A stretch of 7,689 nt of DNA from NCBI GenBank assembly GCA_019312685.1, contig JAFDCR010000373.1, forward strand, positions 1-7,689, given 5' to 3'. Source of the DNA: Deltaproteobacteria bacterium (GTDB taxonomy: Bacteria > Desulfobacterota > Desulfobulbia > Desulfobulbales > BM004). Numbering within the stretch: position 1 is the first letter of the stretch; the number at the start of each line of letters is the position of its first letter. The notes under the pieces were generated by a model, which saw nothing but the letters and a program-made list of their open reading frames with translations, made no database searches and had not been told where the DNA came from. The translations under genes were made by a program, and so were the position numbers. Shown piece after piece: positions 1 through 6,276 of this stretch.

Positions 1-618
1 ATAAACGGGATAAACCTTGCTGTCCTGGTTAGAAAATTAAATGCCAAGCCGACGTTTTACGGCATTGCGGCTGACGATGATGAAAGCCTGACCGCTTTGG
101 TCCGCGAGGCAAAAGCGGCAAATGATATTGTTCTGCTATCCGGTTCCAGTTCCGTCGGTACCCGTGACCTGGGAGAACAGGTTATTGAAAAAATGGGCTC
201 CCCCGGCATCATAGTCCACGGCGTATCAATCAAACCAGGGAAACCGGTCATAATAGCAAAAGCCGACAGCACCATGATATTCGGGCTGCCTGGACATCCG
301 GTTTCAAGTGCTGTTTCTTTTGATCTCTTTGTCCGGCCTTCTATTGAACACCTTTCAGGTATTACCAATAACGGTCTGCCCCAATACCGTTCAATTCCAG
401 CCAGGCTTATGCGCAATCTGAACTCTGCTGCCGGACGGACGGACTTTATCCGGGTACAGGTCATCAAGAATGAGGCCGATGAGTTTCAGGCATATCCCGT
501 TCTCGGCAAGTCAGGTGCTCTGTCAACAATGGTAAAGGCAAACGGTTTCATTGAAATTGAAGAAAAGCTGCAGGGATTAAAAGAGGGGGAAATCGTTGAG
601 GTGAAACTTTTTGATTAA
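1..618 (+). CDS. moeA: MoeA-type molybdopterin molybdenumtransferase, C-terminal part (5' end outside window)
   Basis: Frame 1 is open from the first base to the TAA at 616-618, giving 205 residues; the true start lies upstream. The family inserts molybdate (or tungstate) into adenylated molybdopterin in the cytoplasm. Visible MoeA landmarks are LLSGSSSVGTRD (the usual SGGVSVGxxD region, about residues 45-56), VSIKPGKPV (about 75-83) and GLPGHPVS (about 96-103). A C-terminal beta domain starts near residue 120 (RSIPARL...DFIRVQV) and ends in EGEIVEVKLFD. Missing to the left are the AMDG, GEDI and TGDEL regions of a protein normally about 400 residues long. The GLPGxP motif keeps its second proline, unlike the downstream paralogue. 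A shorter TTG-initiated version from position 97 is rejected because the homology continues upstream of it. The next gene on the same strand is a second MoeA, a pairing often linked to handling both Mo and W. Family call is secure; metal preference is unknown. Confidence 0.93.
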   Translation: MNGINLAVLVRKLNAKPTFYGIAADDDESLTALVREAKAANDIVLLSGSSSVGTRDLGEQVIEKMGSPGIIVHGVSIKPGKPVIIAKADSTMIFGLPGHPVSSAVSFDLFVRPSIEHLSGITNNGLPQYRSIPARLMRNLNSAAGRTDFIRVQVIKNEADEFQAYPVLGKSGALSTMVKANGFIEIEEKLQGLKEGEIVEVKLFD

Positions 619-623
619 AAAGA

Positions 624-770
624 CAGGGTTGAGGATTCTAGGGTTCAAGGGGTCGAGGGGTAAAGAGTTTTAGGACTGAGTGTGAATTTGAAAGTTTACC
701 GGTCGGCTGTATGCACCAATGGTTGACAAATTTTCAATTTATTAAACCCTGGAACCCCTGGCCCCTTAAA
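624..770. repeat. Fold-back (MITE/REP-like) intergenic repeat between the two moeA genes
   Basis: The left arm at 631-662 is four consecutive 8-base units: gaggattc, tagggttc, aaggggtc, gaggggta. A similar fifth unit overlaps just before it, near 624. The right arm at about 743-768 carries the complement, C-rich runs at roughly 8-base spacing (aaaccctgg, aacccctgg, cccctt). Aligning 639-661 with the reverse complement of 746-768 gives 15 of 23 matches. An inner pair, 685-696 against the reverse complement of 729-740, gives 10 of 12. The element fills nearly the whole 158-base gap between the genes. No open frame, transposase or clear target-site duplication was seen. It could be a degenerate non-autonomous mobile element, a REP-type palindrome, or a transcript fold that separates expression of the two moeA genes. 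Confidence 0.6.
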
Positions 771-776
771 AAAACT

Positions 777-2702
777 ATGAAGCGCAATTTATACATCGAC
801 AACATGGACCTTGATGAGGCCCTGAAACTCTGGGAGCATAAACTTTCAGTGACAGGATGTCTCAATGCAATAGGGTCTGAGATCATTCCCGTTGACCTGG
901 CCTTGAGCCGGATAACAGCTGAACCGGTGTTTGCCAGGCTCTCCTCCCCTTTCTATAATGCCGCAGCTATGGACGGCATCGGCGTTCGATTCCAGGATAC
1001 CATAGGCGCCAGCGAGACAAAACCGGTCAGGCTTACCCAGCACTCCCAATTTGAATGGGTGAACACCGGTAATGTCCTGCCGGAAGGTTTCAATGCCGTG
1101 ATCATGGTGGAAGATGTCCAGCCCGTCGACGGCGATACGGTAGAAATCATTGCTCCGGTGACTCCCTGGAAACATGTACGCACCATTGGCGAAGACATTG
1201 TCAGCACCGAGCTTATCCTGGCCGAGGGGCACAGAATCCGTCCGATTGATCTGGGTGCCATGCTTGCAACCGGTCTCACGGATGTCAAGGTCCATAAAAT
1301 CCCCACAGCTATTGTCATCCCGACCGGGGGTGAACTGGTACAGCCCGGTGGGCCTTTGAAACCGGGCAACATCATAGAGTTCAACAGCCGTGTCCTGACC
1401 GGTCACCTTACCGAATGGGGGTTGGCTGCTGAACGGAGTCCCATTGTCGCCGACAAACCTGATGAGTTAAGAAAAGCCATCAGCGAAGCTGTCGAACAAT
1501 ATGATTTCATCATTGTAAATGCCGGGGCATCAGCAGGCTCCAGAGACCATACTGCTGGAGTTATCAGCGAACTCGGAGAAGTCGTGCTCCACGGGGTCAA
1601 TATAAAACCGGGGAAGCCGGTTATACTAGGTATTGTTAACGGAAAACCTGTAATAGGTCTGCCTGGATATACAGTCTCCGCAGTCATTACCTTAAATCTA
1701 TTTGTCAGACCTCTGGCGGATTCCCTCCTTGGAACACAGACCCCTCCTGCCCGATTCCTCGAAGCAACCCTCGCCCGGCCACTGTCATCCAAATTAGGAG
1801 CAGAAGAATTTATCAGGGTCAAACTGGGACAGGTTGGTGACTCCATGATGGCAACACCGGCCAGCCGCGGTGCGGGTGCGGTCATGTCCCTGGTCCAGGC
1901 AGAGGGTTTTCTTAGAGTGCCGGCCAACAGTGAGGGTTTGGCCGCCGGAGAAACTGTCCGCATCGAACTTTTGCGTGATGAAGATGAAATCAAAAACACC
2001 CTGGTTTTTATCGGCAGCCATGACAATATTCTCGATGTCCTGGCGAATCTCCTGCATCAGCAGCGTCCGATCTGCCGCCTTTCCTCGGCCCACGTAGGCA
2101 GCATGGGGGGCATAATAGCTGTTAAACGGGGAGAAGCGCATTTTGCCGGGACACACCTGCTGGATGAAAAAACCGGAGAATATAACGTTTCTTTTATACA
2201 AAAATTCCTGCCTGCTTTGCCCCTGCAGCTGATCAACCTGACTTACCGGGAACAGGGACTCCTTGTCCCAAGGGGCAATCCCCTCAATATCAAGGATTTC
2301 GGGGACCTGGTCCGCAGGGAGGTCCGCTTCATCAACCGGCAGCGGGGCGCCGGCACCAGGCTTCTTACCGACATGTACCTGAACAGGCTGGGCATCTCTC
2401 CGGAACAGGTTAACGGCTATGATCGGGAGGAATATACCCATATGAACATAGCCTCGGCCGTTGCCAGCAATAATGCAGATACCGGGCTGGCAATCAGGGC
2501 TGCCGCCGTGGCGCTTGATCTGGATTTCATCCCGGTAGCCCAGGAACGCTATGACCTGATCCTGCCGAAAGCATTTCTGAACGACCCCAAGGTAATTGCC
2601 CTGCTTTCAACCATCAGGGAAAACGAAGAATTCCGCCGGATAGTTGAAGACCTCGGCGGCTATGACCTGCGGGACTGCGGCAGGATCATGTACGAACAAT
2701 AA
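777..2702 (+). CDS. moeA: MoeA fused to a C-terminal PBP-like domain (molybdopterin molybdenumtransferase paralogue)
   Basis: From ATG 777 the protein has 641 residues, against about 400 for ordinary MoeA. The MoeA part covers about residues 5-400, with AMDG (64-67), RTIGEDI (135-141), PTGGEL (182-187, family TGDEL), NAGASAGSRD (248-257), IKPGKP (276-281) and GLPGYT (294-299, family GLPGNP). Residues about 409-640 form a type-2 periplasmic-binding-protein-like domain (the PF12727 kind). It includes INRQRGAGTR, a GYDREEYTH segment and an ADTGLAIRAAAVALDLDFIP stretch. There is no signal peptide, so this ligand-binding fold acts in the cytoplasm, perhaps sensing an oxyanion or a cofactor; that role is inferred. 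An in-frame ATG at 711 exists, but its 22 extra codons come from the fold-back repeat, so it is not preferred. ATG 804 is a further alternative. None of the three starts has a clear Shine-Dalgarno sequence. The stop is TAA. It probably shares an operon with the upstream moeA. Confidence 0.9.
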   Translation: MKRNLYIDNMDLDEALKLWEHKLSVTGCLNAIGSEIIPVDLALSRITAEPVFARLSSPFYNAAAMDGIGVRFQDTIGASETKPVRLTQHSQFEWVNTGNVLPEGFNAVIMVEDVQPVDGDTVEIIAPVTPWKHVRTIGEDIVSTELILAEGHRIRPIDLGAMLATGLTDVKVHKIPTAIVIPTGGELVQPGGPLKPGNIIEFNSRVLTGHLTEWGLAAERSPIVADKPDELRKAISEAVEQYDFIIVNAGASAGSRDHTAGVISELGEVVLHGVNIKPGKPVILGIVNGKPVIGLPGYTVSAVITLNLFVRPLADSLLGTQTPPARFLEATLARPLSSKLGAEEFIRVKLGQVGDSMMATPASRGAGAVMSLVQAEGFLRVPANSEGLAAGETVRIELLRDEDEIKNTLVFIGSHDNILDVLANLLHQQRPICRLSSAHVGSMGGIIAVKRGEAHFAGTHLLDEKTGEYNVSFIQKFLPALPLQLINLTYREQGLLVPRGNPLNIKDFGDLVRREVRFINRQRGAGTRLLTDMYLNRLGISPEQVNGYDREEYTHMNIASAVASNNADTGLAIRAAAVALDLDFIPVAQERYDLILPKAFLNDPKVIALLSTIRENEEFRRIVEDLGGYDLRDCGRIMYEQ

Positions 2703-2718
2703 TAAGGTATTATTGAAT

Positions 2719-2743
2719 ATTTTTTTATCTGTAATAAAAAAAT
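2719..2743. repeat. AT-only perfect inverted repeat just after the moeA-PBP stop (possible weak terminator)
   Basis: The arms atttttttat (2719-2728) and ataaaaaaat (2734-2743) are exact reverse complements around a 5-base loop, 16 bases after the stop codon. The stem has no G or C and no U-run follows it on the plus strand, so it is not a standard intrinsic terminator. It may help end moeA transcription or be a binding site. The rest of the 2703-2941 spacer shows nothing else beyond the promoter and ribosome binding site listed separately. Confidence 0.45.
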
Positions 2744-2865
2744 CTCCCTGATTATTGAAAAACCATCAACCTGACCCGAAGTATTCATCCGGGAGGCAAA
2801 ATATTTGTTTTCTTGAAAATTTATTTTGCAAATCCTGAATTTCCACAAGGGATCATGTCTTCTTT

Positions 2866-2895
2866 TTGACGGTGTTTAAGGAAACATGTTATATT
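2866..2895 (+). promoter_or_regulatory. Predicted sigma70-type promoter for the six-helix membrane protein gene
   Basis: TTGACG at 2866-2871 and TATATT at 2890-2895 are separated by 18 bases, and TGT directly before the -10 box gives an extended -10 element. Transcription would start near 2902, leaving a leader of about 40 bases before ATG 2942. The position in the intergenic gap fits a new transcription unit separate from the moeA pair. Assigned from motifs only. Confidence 0.6.
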
Positions 2896-2928
2896 CTAAA
2901 ACAGTTACGGATGAAATAAATAACCTAT

Positions 2929-2933
2929 AAGGA
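2929..2933 (+). promoter_or_regulatory. Ribosome binding site for the gene starting at 2942
   Basis: AAGGA lies 8 bases before ATG 2942, a good Shine-Dalgarno match and spacing. It fixes the start of the membrane protein gene. Confidence 0.7.
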
Positions 2934-2941
2934 AATCCTGA

Positions 2942-3880
2942 ATGCTGCTAACAAGCAAAGGTCCTGAATGCAATCCCTTGACACTTGCATTTTCCGGTGA
3001 CAACCTTAGTCTTGAATCACTGTTCCTTGAAGAATATTACAACAGTTCATTAAAAACAGTCCGGATTTCCCTGATTATTGCTTGTATTCTTTACGGAAGT
3101 TACGGGGTCCTCGATGCGCTGATTTTGCTGGAATCAAGAAATGTCGTCTGGCTCATCCGCTTCGGGGTTGCTGTTCCTACTATCTTTTTAGGTTTCTTGT
3201 TTTCATTTTCAACTTATTTTAAGAAATTCTGGCAGGAAACCCTTGCCATCTGCGTCCTGGTCGCCGGACTCAGTGTAGTGGCCATGATCATTTTTGCCAA
3301 ATCAACAATTATCTTTTTATTTTATGCTGGTCTGATTCTAGTCATCATGTACTGCTACACCTTCCTTAAAATGCGTTTTATTGGGGCAACAGCTACCTGT
3401 AGTACCATTATTCTCTGCTATAATATAGCAGCTATCTGGCTTGTTAATACACCACTCCATATTCTCATCAACAATAATTTCTTCCTTCTTGGTGCAAACT
3501 TCATCGGTATGTTTGCTTCCTACACAGCCGAATATCAGGCCCGTAAAAACTTCTACCTTTTTATACTTCTGGAAAGTGAAAAAGGGCGGGTAAAAAAAAT
3601 AAACAGAAAGCTAAAAAATAAAATCCGGGAACTACGTGAGGCTTCCGAAAAAATCAAAACATTAAAGGGTCTTATACCTATCTGTTCGTACTGCAAAAAA
3701 ATAAGGGACGACAAAGGATACTGGAATCAGATTGATGTCTATATCAGCCAACATTCAGATGCAGAATTCAGCCATGGTGTCTGTATGGAGTGCATGAGAA
3801 AGTATTTTCCTGAAATGTACGAAAAATCAGCCGTTGCAGAAAAACCTTCGAAGGATTCGAAACAAAGCCCAATCAATTAA
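2942..3880 (+). CDS. Six-helix membrane protein with coiled coil and C-terminal CxxC...CxxC module, sensor-like but without an output domain
   Basis: The 312-residue protein has a short cytoplasmic N-terminus. Six hydrophobic segments follow at about residues 40-60, 69-90, 100-118, 122-140, 146-168 and 178-197. A strongly charged helix, likely a coiled coil, spans about 208-243. The tail has CSYC (248-251), the segment KKIRDDKGYWNQID, H271 and H278, and CMEC (281-284). The two CxxC pairs could bind a metal or act as a redox pair. The membrane part resembles N-terminal sensor regions found before GGDEF or adenylate cyclase domains, and the cysteine module is familiar as a C-terminal tail of PAS and response-regulator proteins in Desulfobacterota. 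Both comparisons are from memory. No kinase, GGDEF, HD or cyclase domain is present. It has its own promoter and ribosome binding site and lies 43 bases before the LysE-type gene. Function is unknown; signalling is the best guess. Confidence 0.82.
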   Translation: MLLTSKGPECNPLTLAFSGDNLSLESLFLEEYYNSSLKTVRISLIIACILYGSYGVLDALILLESRNVVWLIRFGVAVPTIFLGFLFSFSTYFKKFWQETLAICVLVAGLSVVAMIIFAKSTIIFLFYAGLILVIMYCYTFLKMRFIGATATCSTIILCYNIAAIWLVNTPLHILINNNFFLLGANFIGMFASYTAEYQARKNFYLFILLESEKGRVKKINRKLKNKIRELREASEKIKTLKGLIPICSYCKKIRDDKGYWNQIDVYISQHSDAEFSHGVCMECMRKYFPEMYEKSAVAEKPSKDSKQSPIN

Positions 3881-3923
3881 TTCGTTTCAATCGTTCTCTT
3901 TTTACAGGTTAAGTATTAGTATC

Positions 3924-4541
3924 ATGCTTGCATTTCTAACAACAGGAGCCATACTGGGTCTCTCGGCCGGATTTGCTCCGGGATCCTTACTGGCCCTCGT
4001 TATTTCCGAAACACTTCAGCATGATGTGAAGGCGGGAATCAAAGTCGCTCTTGCTCCAATCCTGACAGATCTGCCGATAATAATACTCACCCTCTTTATT
4101 CTTGCAAAACTGTCAAGCTTTCATTTTGTCCTGGGTATCATTTCAATAACCGGCGCCTGCTTCATATGCTACCTGGGAATCGCTAACTTAAAGACCAGGG
4201 GCATGGACCTCCGGGAAAATCCCGGCACGAGACAATCACTGCAAAAAGGCTTCCTGGCTAACGCCTTAAGCCCCCATCCTTATCTTTTCTGGTTGACCGT
4301 GGGCGGACCTACAACCATCAAGGCTATGGATGTGGGTCTGTTTGCGGCAATTGGTTTTATTCTCTGTTTTTATCTGTTGCTTGTAGGATCCAAAATCTTT
4401 CTGGCGGTGCTGACGAACAGATCACGTAATTTTCTGGAGGGAAAGGCTTATGTTTTCACCATGCGCCTGTTGGGAACAGTTTTAATTATCCTGGCAATTC
4501 TTCTCCTCCGGGATGCGCTGCAATTGCTACTGGTTTCCTGA
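3924..4541 (+). CDS. LysE/RhtB-family small-molecule exporter
   Basis: From ATG 3924 the protein has 205 residues, the usual size for the LysE superfamily of inner-membrane exporters of amino acids and similar solutes. The family's N-terminal glycine/proline motif is visible as GLSAGFAPGSLLALVISE (residues 12-29). Hydrophobic segments lie at about 3-27, 37-60, 67-88, 115-135, 138-160 and 180-199. GFLANALSPHPYLFW (109-123) matches the conserved loop that in many members reads N-x-x-N-P-K. The frame is open back to an ATG at 3834, but that start overlaps the preceding gene and adds a polar stretch before the first helix, so 3924 is preferred. It lacks a strong Shine-Dalgarno sequence, which may mean coupling to the upstream gene 43 bases away. 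Its stop is 16 bases from the stop of the convergent tupC. Substrate cannot be deduced. Confidence 0.88.
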   Translation: MLAFLTTGAILGLSAGFAPGSLLALVISETLQHDVKAGIKVALAPILTDLPIIILTLFILAKLSSFHFVLGIISITGACFICYLGIANLKTRGMDLRENPGTRQSLQKGFLANALSPHPYLFWLTVGGPTTIKAMDVGLFAAIGFILCFYLLLVGSKIFLAVLTNRSRNFLEGKAYVFTMRLLGTVLIILAILLLRDALQLLLVS

Positions 4542-4557
4542 GTTTTTTGCACCTCTG

Positions 4558-5580
4558 TCAATACCATTCTATCTCCTGTGGATTATAGGAGATACAGACC
4601 TCCCTGCCGGGATACAATTTAAGCACCTCTACTTTCTCACTCAGCATACGAATGGTGATGACCAGTTCCGCTACTTTAATTGCCACCTGAACCATTTCAT
4701 CGTTCTTCTCAAGAAACAGCCTGCTGACAATTCCGTTCAGCATATTGGTATTCCACTTCAAGAGAGGATCTTTACCAGGCAGGGTTATTTTCAATCTGGA
4801 AGGATCAAGGACTGCCACCTGTTTTTCTTCCTCGGGTTTGGGCGCTTCAAGAAGCTGCCCATCCTCTAATTCTTTCTGGAGAAGATTCCTCTGACCGATT
4901 CGCCAGGGGCCATAGACAGCACAGCCGAGACCGGCATTAAAAATTCTACCGTACAGCATATGCAGCACCGAGTCGCAGGTCTCATAGAGCCACTGCCAGT
5001 CATGGGTTGCCACTACAATGGTGGTGCCCCATTCCTCCCTGGCTCTAAGCGATGCTTCTCTTATCAGGCGGGCACTGTGCGCATCAACACTGGCTGTCGG
5101 TTCGTCCAGCAGCAGCACTTCCGGCTTAAGGACCAACCGGGCGGCAAGGGCTACACGCTGGGCCTCTCCACCTGAAAGGGCCGACCATCTCCGCCGCGCA
5201 AAACTATCGGGTGAGAGTCCGACCTGTTCCAGAGATTCATGGACACGGTTTTTAATGTCCCTGGTATCACCCCTGATCTTCAATCCATAGGAAACATTGT
5301 CGAAAACAGATCTGTGCAAAAGGAACGGCGCCTGGGTGAGCAGTGTTACCTTGAATCGCACCTTATCGGAAAAGGGCAAGGCTTTTTTGCCGTTAAATAG
5401 AATCTCACCATAGGTCGGTTCTTCCATGAAGCCGAGAAGTTTGAGAAAGGTGGACTTGCCGCTGCCGTTCGGCCCGGCAAGACCTGTAATGGAACCGGAT
5501 GGGATTGCAATGTCTTCAACGGAAAGGACCTGCGTGTCGCCGTAAAAATGATCTATATCCCGGATCTGATACATCGCCAT
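4558..5580 (-). CDS. tupC: Tungstate ABC transporter ATP-binding protein TupC
   Basis: The 340-residue protein energises tungstate import at the inner face of the membrane. Its nucleotide-binding domain has Walker A GPNGSGKST (36-44), Q-loop glutamine 83 in LLTQAPFL, signature LSGGEAQR (135-142), Walker B VLLLDEP (155-161) and the switch histidine 193 in ATHDWQW. After the ABC domain, a charged linker (about 238-255) leads to a small C-terminal beta domain (about 278-340, starting MLNGIVSRLF) that resembles the Mop/TOBE oxyanion-binding fold of ModC and related proteins. Such domains can bind the transported oxyanion for feedback control; that is inferred here. The start ATG 5580 is chosen over ATG 5574 because GGAGGG lies 6 bases before it. 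Only 1 base separates it from the tupB stop, so translation is probably coupled. Assignment to tungstate rather than molybdate rests mainly on the TTTST motif in the neighbouring tupA. Confidence 0.92.
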   Translation of the reverse strand: MAMYQIRDIDHFYGDTQVLSVEDIAIPSGSITGLAGPNGSGKSTFLKLLGFMEEPTYGEILFNGKKALPFSDKVRFKVTLLTQAPFLLHRSVFDNVSYGLKIRGDTRDIKNRVHESLEQVGLSPDSFARRRWSALSGGEAQRVALAARLVLKPEVLLLDEPTASVDAHSARLIREASLRAREEWGTTIVVATHDWQWLYETCDSVLHMLYGRIFNAGLGCAVYGPWRIGQRNLLQKELEDGQLLEAPKPEEEKQVAVLDPSRLKITLPGKDPLLKWNTNMLNGIVSRLFLEKNDEMVQVAIKVAELVITIRMLSEKVEVLKLYPGREVCISYNPQEIEWY

Positions 5581-5581
5581 T

Positions 5582-6271
5582 TCAGACCCTCCGGCGCAGC
5601 CCTGCCAGGGTAATGTTGACCGTCAGGGCTATCAGGAGCAGGACAAGCCCCAGGGCTATTCCCGTGCCGAACTCCCCCTTGCTGGTTTCCAGCGCAATAG
5701 CCGTGGTGATCGTCCTGGTATGCCATTTGATATTACCGCCGACCATCAGGGAGATGCCCACTTCAGTCAGAACCCTGCCGGCTCCGGTCACTGCGGCGGC
5801 GAGAATTCCCAGCCGAACCTCCCAGAGGGTGCTCATTGCTATCTGACGCCTGTTTGCCCCCAGCGACATGAGAGTCAGGTGCAGATTTCTATCAACAGCC
5901 TCAACCGCGGTAGCCGTCAAGGAAATAATTATGGGAAGGGACAGAATTGCCTGGCCTATGGCAATGCCCGGTATTGAAAAAAGCAGGCCAGCCTCTCCCA
6001 GCGGCCCCTTCCTTGTAAGAAAGGCATAAAGCACCAGGCCGATTAAGACGGTCGGCAATGCCAACAACGTATCGACAATAGTACGGATTTGTTTTTTCAA
6101 CCTGAAATCAAAATAACCGAGAAGGTAGCCCAGCGGGATGCCGAGCAAAAGGCTTGCCGCCAGTGCCAGCCCCGAAGCACGGAGAGTGGCACTTATAGAT
6201 GAGAAGGTTGCAGGGTCACGATTGATAAGAAGCGTTATGGCCTGAATAAAACCCTCTTGAATAAAATCCAT
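5582..6271 (-). CDS. tupB: Tungstate ABC transporter permease TupB
   Basis: The 229-residue inner-membrane protein forms the tungstate channel with TupC. Hydrophobic segments lie at about residues 30-52, 68-86, 98-122, 155-178 and 203-225, the five-helix pattern of small oxyanion permeases. The cytoplasmic coupling region TLMSLGANRRQIAMSTLWEV (133-152) matches the EAA loop that docks on the ATPase. TGAGRVLTEVGISLMVGGNI (162-181) is typical of TupB/WtpB-like permeases. The start ATG 6271 is 5 bases after the natural tupA stop (6277-6279). There is no well-spaced Shine-Dalgarno sequence, only an AGGG directly adjacent to the ATG, so translation may depend on ribosomes finishing tupA. If so, the premature tupA stop could also lower tupB expression by polarity. 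The reading frame looks intact. Confidence 0.92.
   Translation of the reverse strand: MDFIQEGFIQAITLLINRDPATFSSISATLRASGLALAASLLLGIPLGYLLGYFDFRLKKQIRTIVDTLLALPTVLIGLVLYAFLTRKGPLGEAGLLFSIPGIAIGQAILSLPIIISLTATAVEAVDRNLHLTLMSLGANRRQIAMSTLWEVRLGILAAAVTGAGRVLTEVGISLMVGGNIKWHTRTITTAIALETSKGEFGTGIALGLVLLLIALTVNITLAGLRRRV
5587..5592 (-). promoter_or_regulatory. Ribosome binding site of tupC inside the end of tupB
   Basis: On the minus strand GGAGGG lies 6 bases before ATG 5580, within the last codons of tupB. It decides the first of two closely spaced ATGs as the tupC start and implies translational coupling. Confidence 0.75.
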
Positions 6272-6276
6272 CCCTG

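Noticed and set aside
723..728. Perfect TTGACA -35 box upstream of the fused moeA
   Set aside because: No acceptable -10 box lies 16-18 bases downstream; the nearest AT-rich hexamers are 9 or 13 bases away, so a promoter is not supported.
711..776. Longer start for the fused MoeA at ATG 711
   Set aside because: The 22 added codons lie in the fold-back repeat, show no family similarity, and have no ribosome binding site; ATG 777 follows the repeat directly.
953..2441. Several long minus-strand open frames across the fused moeA
   Set aside because: They mirror the codons of a clearly conserved gene on the other strand and have no recognisable domains or ribosome binding sites.
3834..3923. N-terminal extension of the LysE-type protein from ATG 3834
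   Set aside because: It overlaps the preceding gene, encodes a polar stretch before the conserved first helix, and would make the protein longer than its family.
4542..4557. Terminator between the convergent LysE-type gene and tupC
   Set aside because: Only 16 bases separate the stops and no GC-rich hairpin with a T-run was found in or near the gap.
4513..4869. Plus-strand open frame of 118 codons overlapping lysE and tupC
   Set aside because: It is antisense to the conserved C-terminal domain of tupC, starts inside the LysE-type gene, and resembles no family I recognise.
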